A stretch of DNA of 64,000 nucleotides, taken from assembly GCF_008831285.2 (NCBI RefSeq), contig NW_022204507.1, positions 992,001-1,056,000 on the forward strand, given 5' to 3'. Made by a program: the position numbers and the translations under genes. Shown piece by piece: positions 57,017-64,000 of this stretch. How positions within the stretch are numbered: the first letter of the stretch is position 1; each line of letters opens with the position of its first letter. Under the pieces are notes generated by a model, which saw only the letters and a list, made by a program, of their open reading frames with translations, did no database searches and had not been told where the DNA came from. The stretch comes from Nymphaea colorata. Taxonomy: Eukaryota; Streptophyta; Magnoliopsida; Nymphaeales; Nymphaeaceae.

Positions 57017-58750
57017 ATGGTTGAAACCAGAGCACAAGCTAAGCAGGCACCCTAGAATGTGGCTTCATCTTCTGATCCTATTCCAGAAACACTTAATTTC
57101 CCAGCAATCGAGCCAGAAGGCCATCATATGTTCTGGTTGTTTATAGAGCGATTCATGAGGAAGCAAGAAGAACAAAAGGCCCTAATGGTTGCTCCAAAAC
57201 CAAAAACTAAAAAACCGGCTAAACAAAAAGGAAACAAGCAAAACAAGAAATCCTCTCTTATGGATCGAGATGAAGATCATCTAGCTTGAGACTCAACAAC
57301 TAGTATGGAGGAAAAATTTGAATTGCTTCTGCTCAAGAAGAAAAAGACAACAAAGAAAAGCAAGAAAGGAAAAGCGATCATAGAGAAATGCAGTTCACAT
57401 AGCTCTATCACTAGTGAAAGTTCAGAAGAGAAGCCAAAAAGAATAAGAAAGCCTACCAAGAAACACAAAAAGGCAAAGAAGTACATCCCAAACAATAGTT
57501 CATACAATGAAAGTTCTAAAAAGAAAATAAAGGAGATCAAGGGCAAGAAGTAAAAGATAAAGCTAGAATTAGTCAAATCAAGTGATGATGAAAGTCCAAC
57601 TAACCACAAGTTTCATGAAATGGAAAAAAGAATGAGCAACCTTGAACTCAGGGGAAAAAGAAAATGCTCATACTAATGCGATGATTACTACCTCGGCATT
57701 GAGGGAGATAGAGACATGAAGGGCTTGCCCATAGAGTTCGTCAAATATGATAGAACTACCTACTCACATGTTCATCTTTCAACATTCCTAAGTGATTGCT
57801 ACAAGATTCTGATGAATAATAGAGCTTTATTTCACTACCTTTCAAGAAGTTTTGAAGGCATTGCAACACAATGGTACAAAGAAAATGTCAGCCTAGTTGA
57901 ACTAAAAGAATTTGACAGATTGATTAACATGTTCATTAAGAGATTTGAGCAAAATGTTATAATAGCTTCAACCCTCAGTGCCCTCTATAGTTTCACCAAA
58001 AAATAAGGAGAAAAGGCTCAAGAATTTATTCAAAAATGGTAAATTAAATGCAATAAGATGAAAGAGCCTAGTTCTGAAACACAAGCTCCATCACTCATCA
58101 GAAAAAATCTCGCCCAACCCTTGAAGAGTCTCATTCGCAATGCTCCAATCAAGACATTTACCGAGTTGATTGAACAAGCATATTCAATAGAGGAAGGAAT
58201 TGAGGAAAGAAAATTTTGATGGAATCATTGCTCTCAAGTACAAAGAAGAAGGTAAGAAAGGTAGGAGGGCATAGTTGTCCGCACACTTCATAGCAAATGT
58301 TGGCATTCAAAAGGACAACGGTAGTAGTCATAAGCATGACAAAAAAGCAAACCACAAGAAGAACACACAGTTGTCCAGAGAAAATGAAGAAGGGAGAAAC
58401 AAATACCCAGGCTAGATTTATGACTGAAAGTTCACTCCTCTCAGTCAATCTCGCAAGAAGATCCTAGATTACCTCCTCATTAAAGGAACTATCGTCTTGC
58501 CTCAAATTTCAGAACCTTCAAAAATGATGGAAGATAATAAAGAAAAACTATGTAAGTTTCATTGTACCTCTGGTCATGACACCAATGATTGTTTTGTCTT
58601 CAAAAATATTATCCAAGATTTCATCAACAATGATCTCAAGGTTGACGATGATAGCATCCCTAAGATATTAAGGAATTCATTTACTGATCACGGAAAGGTG
58701 GCAATAGCCATGATCGCCACAGGCACTCCACTTTCATATCATCTGTAGGA
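57017..58750 (+). pseudogene. gag of element C with CHHC-type knuckle
   Basis: Starts MVETRAQAKQAP at 57017, with a stop at 57053. A Lys/Ser-rich region follows (57305-57553). The gag core at 57716-58006 has MKGLPIEFVKYDRTTYSHVH and GIATQWYKENVSLVELKEFD, the usual W..........F...F pattern of Gypsy gag. At ~58548-58590 the motif CKFHCTSGHDTNDC has spacing C-x2-H-x4-H-x4-C, a His-for-Cys version of the zinc knuckle. Stops at ~57287, 57551, 58004 and near 58218 break the frame. Confidence 0.75.
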
Positions 58751-59929
58751 GCACATCCGACCTTGTGATGAAAACAATTCACACCAAGTCATGGTGACTA
58801 ATCGAGGTAAGAAACCACTAGATTTTATTGGTATGATGAACAGCAAGGCAGAAAGTTCATCCACAAAACCTGCCATAATTAAAAAGACTTTTACCTTACG
58901 AGGTCGCGATGATGAGTCATCGTATGACTCTCAAATGATGATCCATGTTACTTGGATGATGTCATCCCCTTGGAAGAACGTGTGATTGAGGAAGACTAGA
59001 TTCAGCCTCTAAGGACCAATCAATTACTTTTTTACAAAAGAACCTCTCAAAATGGGGATTTTATACCCATATAACTTACTCTAAGGAGCATTGGTTGTAC
59101 CAACCTTTTTGGCCCATCGGTCATCACCATACACGCTGAGGATTCGCTCAAAAGGTTGGTACAACCAATGCTCCTTAGGTCAATTGATTCGGTGGACGTA
59201 CCCAGCATAAGGACAGCGAAGGAAGGACCTCCGGAAGAGTGGATGTAGAGCAAGAAGATAGGTGAATCATCAGGGAGTGTCTATACTATTTCAAACAGTC
59301 ATTGAGTTATCAAAAACATCCCTTGTATACTCATTTTGTGAAAAAACATTAAGGGATTTCAATTATTTTTGAAAGGTAGCCACCTTCCATTCACTGGCCT
59401 CAGGAAGAATGAAAATGGCATCTTTCAGCCGATCAGTATCCCTTTTCAGATGAACACTAGAGGGGGATTGGGATATCAGAAAAAAATTGGAAGAAGTTCG
59501 TGTTGGCTTATAGTATTCACTTTTTTTTTTTCAAATTCTCTCATGAATTTTGTAATCTTAACTGCTACTTGTCTGGTCTCATGAGAGAACCCCCCCCCCC
59601 CCCTTATGAACTAATAACTTTTGATATGCAATGCAAGTAATCTTTTGTTATCAATTTTAATTTTGTTCAATTTTCTGTTATCCTCCTCTCTATAGGATGT
59701 CGGAACTCAACATGTCTCAATTTCTTCTTTTTTCTTGGAAGTTCCCGTCCTCCAAAGAAAGTATTTATCAAACAAGCAGTCAGTGAAATTGAACCTACGA
59801 CAATACTCATGTTGGAATTACTAGAATTTGCTCAGTTTCAGAAACATCCCTCGTCCTAAGTTAATGATCCAATAAAGAGATTAACATTGGACAAGTAAGA
59901 ATCCTAAGAGAATTCAAATTGGCATCAAT
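58751..59929 (+). pseudogene. Protease-to-RT linker of element C, rearranged
   Basis: Only scraps of the protease part remain: no LLGRPW block is seen, although copy B has one. The linker FGPSVITIHAEDS, then RLVQPMLLRSID and VDVPSIRTAKEG (59105-59220) matches copy B, but it overlaps a perfect 29-bp inverted repeat (59081-59178). A run of 14 C lies at 59590-59603. From 59620 to 59929 no clear domain is seen. Confidence 0.6.
59081..59178. repeat. Perfect 29-bp inverted repeat, 40-bp loop
   Basis: Left arm 59081-59109 (CTAAGGAGCATTGGTTGTAC...) is the exact reverse complement of right arm 59150-59178 (...GTACAACCAATGCTCCTTAG). The right arm lies in the conserved linker reading frame; the left arm is an inverted copy that replaced other sequence. 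Confidence 0.97.
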
Positions 59930-60814
59930 TTGTCATTAAACAAGAAGAAAAAATTGGTGGACTTTTTTATAAGCCACCAAGAAGTTGTCGCATGGACCTA
60001 TGAAGATATGCAAGGCTTAAACTCCCAATTGGTTGAACGTTATTTGCCCTTAAGTCCAAATTACAAGCCAGTTAAACAAAAATTATGCAAACTTGATCCT
60101 CGACTAGAAGGGCCCGTAAAAGAAAGATTATAAGACCTTCTAAAGGGAAAATTTATTTGTGTCATCGATTACCCCGAATGGTTGACTAATATCGTGGTGG
60201 TCCATAAGAAAAATGCCAAAGTCAGGTTATGCATCAACTTTTGAGACCTGAATAAAGTCATACCAAAAGACGATTACCCACTTTCAAACATTGATTTATT
60301 GGTAGACAGTACCGCAGACCATTCCATGTTCTCTTTTATGGACGGATATTTGGGATATAACCAAATTAAATTAGCAGTTAAGAATCAACCAAAGATTACT
60401 TTTACTACACCTTGGGGTACTTTCTGTTACACGGTAATGTCGTTTGGGTTAAAGAATGCTAGAGCAACGTATCAAAGAGCCATGACTGCTATCTTCTATA
60501 ATCAAATGCATAAAATCATTGATGCATATATTGATGACATATTAATTAAATCTAAAGCAAGAGAATATCATATTGAAACCCTCTTCCAGATGTTTGAGAG
60601 GCTTTTACAGTACAAGCTTCATTTGAATCCTCAAAAATATGTGTTTGGAGTTGAATCGGATAAACTTTTGGGTTTCATGGTCAGTAAGAGCGGATCAAAA
60701 TGGATCTTACCAAAGCCAAAGCGATCGTCAATAAGCCACCAACTACCAAAATCAATGAACTGCGAAGTTTGCAAGGGTGAATACAGTCCATCAAACAATT
60801 CATTTCCAATCTAG
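59930..60814 (+). pseudogene. Reverse transcriptase of element C
   Basis: Begins VVAWTYEDMQGLNSQLVERY and YKPVKQKLCKLDPRLEG; after a stop at ~60131 continues with FICVIDYPEWLTNIVVVHKK and VRLCINF, then a stop at ~60242. From 60299 the frame is open: FSFMDGYLGYNQIKLAV, FTTPWGTFCYTVMSFGLKNA, and the catalytic motif YIDDI (intact, ~60528-60542), then HLNPQKYVFGVESDKLLGFM. RT is the best kept part of the element, but two or more stops split it. Confidence 0.9.
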
Positions 60815-61390
60815 CCATGAGATGCAAACCATTCAACCAGCTGCTAAGGAATGTTGTTAAGTTTGAATAGGGTTTTGAGTGCCAACAGTTGTTTGAAAAG
60901 ATCAAGAAATACATTCGAAATCCACCAATCCTCAAACCCCTGGTGTTGCATAGACCATTGTTGTTTTACATCGCAGTGAATGAGTCGGCATGTAGTGGCT
61001 TTTTGGCACAATATGAGAAAGGAAGTTGTATCGAGTATGTGATGTATTACGTCAACAAAACTTTTGTCCAATTTGAAAGAAATACTCTCCAATGGAAAAA
61101 ACTTGTCTAGCATTGGTTGGATGTGTCAGAAACAAAGACATTATTTATTAGCTTGTGAGGTCACAATGCTCTCCAAGCTAAATCCTTTTAAATACATCTT
61201 GGAGCAGCCCATCCTTAATGGGCCCCTCACCAAATGGCAAGTCTTACTAATGCAATATGATCTTAAATATATATCCCAGAAGTCAATCAAATGACAAGTA
61301 ATTGTGGATCAGTTAGCAGACTTCCTCCAATACAAGGAAATTAGAACGAACGATGGGTTTCTAAATGAACATGTATTAAGATTGGAAACG
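60815..61390 (+). pseudogene. First RNase H and connection of element C
   Basis: 60889-61110: MFEKIKKYIRNPPILKPLVL, LLFYIAVNESACSGFLAQYE, YYVNKTFVQFERN. 61173-61290: PFKYILEQPILNGPLTKWQV and YDLKYISQKSIK, the tether before the second RNase H. Frameshifts near 61100 and 61290. Matches copy B at 48208-47740. Confidence 0.85.
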
Positions 61391-61800
61391 TTTCTGACAT
61401 AAAAGATGTACTTTGATGGATCCAAAAACATGATGGGAGTAGGTATAGCATTCTAATTATCACTCCGGAAGATGAAATGGTCTTATACTCTTGAAACTCG
61501 ACTTTCTATGTACCCATAACATGGCTGAATATGAAGCCTCATACAAGGACTTTGTTGTTTACTGAGTTTCCAAGTAAAAAAAGTGCATGCCTTCAGTGAC
61601 TCTCAACTTATCGTCAATCAAGTGAATGGAGAATGACAAGTCAAAGACGAGAAGTTTGTGCCATATCAAGAGATCACCGCCGCCTTGATCCATCAGTTTG
61701 AAGAAGTAACAATTGGCTCACATAAAAAGAGAAGACAATCCTATTGCGGATGGTCTCGCAAGTTTAGGATCTACTATCTCCTTTCAGACCAATGAAGCAA
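61391..61800 (+). pseudogene. Second RNase H (aRH) of element C
   Basis: Starts MYFDGSKNMMGVGIAF (~61409), with the first catalytic Asp in FDGS. After frame breaks come HAFSDSQLIVNQVNGE (~61590-61635) and FEEVTI..HIKREDNPIADGLASLGS (~61700-61770). The pattern DG......GAG / DS.L...Q / N..AD.LA.LA is that of the archaeal-type RNase H that Tat-lineage elements carry after their own RNase H. Confidence 0.8.
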
Positions 61801-63060
61801 TTCGTTCTTTTGAGATCGAAAAATTAGAACATCCCACTTTTGAAATAGTGAAACATGTTCATCATATCCAACACGGGAATACACATTGGTATCATGATAT
61901 CAAAAGTTATATTGAAAGCGAAGAATTCCTGACTGGAATGCTCAAAAATGAACAAAAGCAATTCAACATATGTCAGCAATGTACTTTATTCTTGCAGTAG
62001 TGTTCTACAATGGAGGTTTAGTACCAAATACTCTCGATGCCTTGATGAAGATCAGACAAATAAAGTCATCGAAGAGTCGCATCGAAGAGACTCCGGGGGC
62101 CATGTTGGTCACCAAACCCTCACCAAGTAAATAATTCGAGCAAGATATTATTGGCCCACTATGCAAAAAATTGTTACTAATTCATCAAAATATATAAAGA
62201 ATGTCAACTGCATGCTCTAATTATCCATGCACCAGTCTTTCACTTGCATTCTATAACATCTCCTTGGCCATTTTCAATGTGGGCATTTGACGTAGTCAAA
62301 CCAATATTCCTTACAGCTTATAATGGCATAAGTATTTTTTTGTTGCAACAGACTATTTTATCAAATGGGTAGAAGTCGTCACGCTCATAACAGTAGAAGG
62401 GTGTCATGTAGTATCCTTCATTTACAAAAATCTTCTTTGTAGATTTGGGGTCCCTCATGATATAGTATTTGATAACGGGACTCATTTCAAAAATGAAAAG
62501 CTGAGGCAATTGGAGCAGCAAATATCGTATCATGCATCATTTTTTAGTTCCTTATTACCCTCAAGGTAATAGGCAAGCGGAGGCCACCAATAAGATCCTA
62601 ATCCACATCTTAGAGTGAACAATAAAAACTGGAAGAGGCTAAGATGAAAAGATGCATAGCGCTCTGTGGGCATATTACACCACTATGAGAACTCCAACAA
62701 ATGCTACTCTACAGAACGGAAGTAGTTTTACCATTATATATACTAAAACCCGTTTTGAAGTTTGCTCCTCTCATAGAGCTTCCTCTAAATCAATATCAAT
62801 AGAAGAAACTAATGCAGCTCGATTTGCTAGACAATTTGCCAAGTCAATTATTAAGAGACATTTCAAAGTGAATGACTTGGTCCTACGATCTGTGGTATAC
62901 TTCAGAAGATGACCACATGATAAGTGGGCACCAAATTGGGAAGGCCCATATGTTTTGTAAGGAAGTCTTGCCCCATAATTCATACTGATTGATTGATGTT
63001 GATGGGGTAGAACTTGTCGATCATGTTAACACTCTTCACCTCAAGAAATTGTACACTTAG
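61801..63060 (+). pseudogene. Integrase of element C
   Basis: Zinc-finger start RCLDEDQTNKVIEESHRRDS then GGHVGHQTLTK (62036-62130). Core: FFVATDYFIKWVEVVTL (first Asp, ~62338-62390), HDIVFDNGTHFKNEKL (second Asp, ~62457-62505), then YYPQGNRQAEATNKI (Glu, ~62545-62595). C-terminal part: HFKVNDLVLRSVVYFRR (62855-62910) and a decayed tail to LHLKKLY near 63055. All three DDE residues are readable but in different frames, with many stops. Confidence 0.88.
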
Positions 63061-63200
63061 TCTTCTTATATTCACCTTTCAATCAATGAAAAATATTTGT
63101 GTTCTCCCCATTCAATCTGCTATTCAATTTGGATTATTCCTAGTCATAAAACATAACAATTACACTATGGTATTTTTTATTATTATTTCAAGACTTGAGA

Positions 63201-63400
63201 GTGACTCATGCAAATAAGGGGTTAAACCTGCAATGCAAAGTAACTCATGCAGGTAAGGAGTTAAACCTGCAAAGCAAAGCAACCCATGTAGGTAAATGGT
63301 AAACCTGCAATGCAAATCAACCCATTCAGGTAATGGGTCAAACCTGAACTCAATGTAGCTCAAATAACTCATTCAGATAAGGGGTTAAACCAAAAACATT
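63201..63400 (+). repeat. 39-bp tandem array between integrase and PPT
   Basis: Units start GTGACTCATGCAAATAAGGG (63201), GTAACTCATGCAGGTAAGGA (63240), GCAACCCATGTAGGTAAATG (63279) and TCAACCCATTCAGGTAATGG (63317), with a last partial unit TAACTCATTCAGATAAGGGG near 63365. Each continues TTAAACCTGCAATGCAAA. The first two units are 39 bp, the third 38 bp, the fourth longer. Confidence 0.93.
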
Positions 63401-63476
63401 ACTCTAAGCATGTTTTGTTTGAAAATCTAGGGCGCTTATTTTTGTCACTAAGTGCGGCTAATACCAGCTTAGTAAC

Positions 63477-63487
63477 AAAGAGGGGCA
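63477..63487 (+). other. Polypurine tract of element C
   Basis: AAAGAGGGGCA just before the 3' LTR start (...TATTATCACCCTAAATTT). The plus-strand DNA is primed from such tracts. Confidence 0.75.
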
Positions 63488-64000
63488 TCTATTATCACCC
63501 TAAATTTTTTTTTAAAAAAATAAGACTACATTATATTTTCACCTGAACAAAATTTTCAGTTATTCATATTTAAATTATTAGATACTAAGCCAAATACTAG
63601 ACCCAAAACAAATTCACAACTATTCAAGCCAAAATGAATCTCTTAACCCTTGTCAAAACCCAAACATAAAATTCAAATTCAAAACCAAAATTAGACGCGA
63701 GATTCAAATCCAAATCTCAGATCTGAATTAGATGTAAAACATAAGTTTAGATCTAAATCGAGTTGAAACTCAAAATCCAAAGTCGAGATCAAAATGACAA
63801 AATTTGATGTTATGAGACCCACGCACACATGCACAGACCTTCCCTTTGTTTTATGTTTTGTTCTCGCACCAAAACATGTTTTTGAGCCAAAATCACTCAC
63901 TAGAATGCGTCGGCGATCAATTGAACCCAATCCAGCTTTAAAATGAGCTCAGAATCATTCAAAATGAAGTCGGCTCCATTTGCAATAAAAACCATTTTTA
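63488..64000 (+). repeat. 3' LTR of element C, first ~510 bp
   Basis: Aligns with 51604-52140 from TATTATCACCCTAAATTT to the window edge. Shared words include TAGACCCAAAACAAATTC, GGATCTGAATTAGAT-like runs (one base changed) and ATGCACAGACCTT. The direct GCACGTGCATGCA duplication of the 5' LTR is absent. Confidence 0.85.

Larger units (their letters stand above)
51604..64000 (+). mobile_element. Tat/Ogre-like Gypsy element, copy C, nested in copy B
   Basis: 5' LTR 51604-54829, PBS 54832, ORF1 55639-~56852, gag 57017-~58750, protease region, RT, RNase H, second RNase H, integrase, a 39-bp tandem array, PPT 63477-63487, and the start of the 3' LTR from ~63488 to the window edge. ORF1 before gag plus two RNase H domains point to the Tat/Ogre lineage. 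The two LTR starts (51604-52140 against 63488-64000) align clearly but with many differences, so the insertion is old. Every reading frame is broken. Confidence 0.9.

Noticed and set aside
63160-63372. Minus-strand frame with repeated LHELLCIAGLTPY
   Set aside because: It is the translation of the 39-bp (13-codon) tandem array on the antisense strand of the element.
1-64000. A previously undescribed multi-gene system
   Set aside because: Nothing in the window forms an operon-like or co-oriented set of intact genes. The novelty here is in transposon structure and gene-fragment capture.

Overview
This window looks like angiosperm nuclear DNA from a gene-poor, heterochromatin-like region. It is AT-rich, full of dinucleotide microsatellites, and built mostly from nested and decayed transposable elements. 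Plant-type families are visible directly: a Copia element, a chromodomain-bearing Gypsy element (Tekay/Del type), several pieces of one Tat/Ogre-type Gypsy family, a hAT transposon, a FAR1-type MULE, and a TIR element carrying a RecA-homologue fragment. I see no intact host gene, no tRNA or rRNA, and no CRISPR array. The species cannot be told from the sequence. All coding calls come from reading translations, not from database searches.

Layout. 1-4596: minus-strand Tat/Ogre-like element (copy A), with a 3.15-kb LTR, primer-binding site and the end of ORF1; its internal region runs off the left edge. 4597-13553: the only low-copy-looking stretch. It holds relics of a sugar-transporter exon, a cytochrome P450 exon (minus) and a receptor-like kinase missing its DFG exon. 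13554-18894: complete Copia element with a perfect 5-bp target duplication (GAAAC), but a gag-pol broken by stops and frameshifts and a mutated RT active site. About 19940-20870: integrase fragment of the Tat-like family (copy D). 21033-24918: hAT element with recognisable TIRs and a two-lesion transposase pseudogene. 25858-36152: Tekay/Del-like chromovirus on the minus strand, perfect GATAG target duplication, degraded pol. About 36158-39400: FAR1-type MULE remnant with SWIM, MULE and FAR1 domain pieces and a ~60-bp tandem array. 41346-51603: minus-strand Tat-like copy B, whose 3' LTR contains a 2-kb TIR element carrying a mitochondrial-type RecA homologue fragment. 51604-64000: plus-strand Tat-like copy C, inserted into the gag of copy B and running off the right edge within its 3' LTR.

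How the parts relate. Copies A, B, C and D share LTR, ORF1, gag, RT, RNase H, a second RNase H and integrase sequences, so they are one family of different ages and orientations. Copy A and the 5' half of copy C form a diverged inverted repeat about 50 kb apart. None of the elements looks autonomous. The interesting signals are structural: nested insertion with a checkable prediction, tandem arrays arising inside elements, a local inverted duplication, microhomology deletions between LTRs, and gene-fragment capture.
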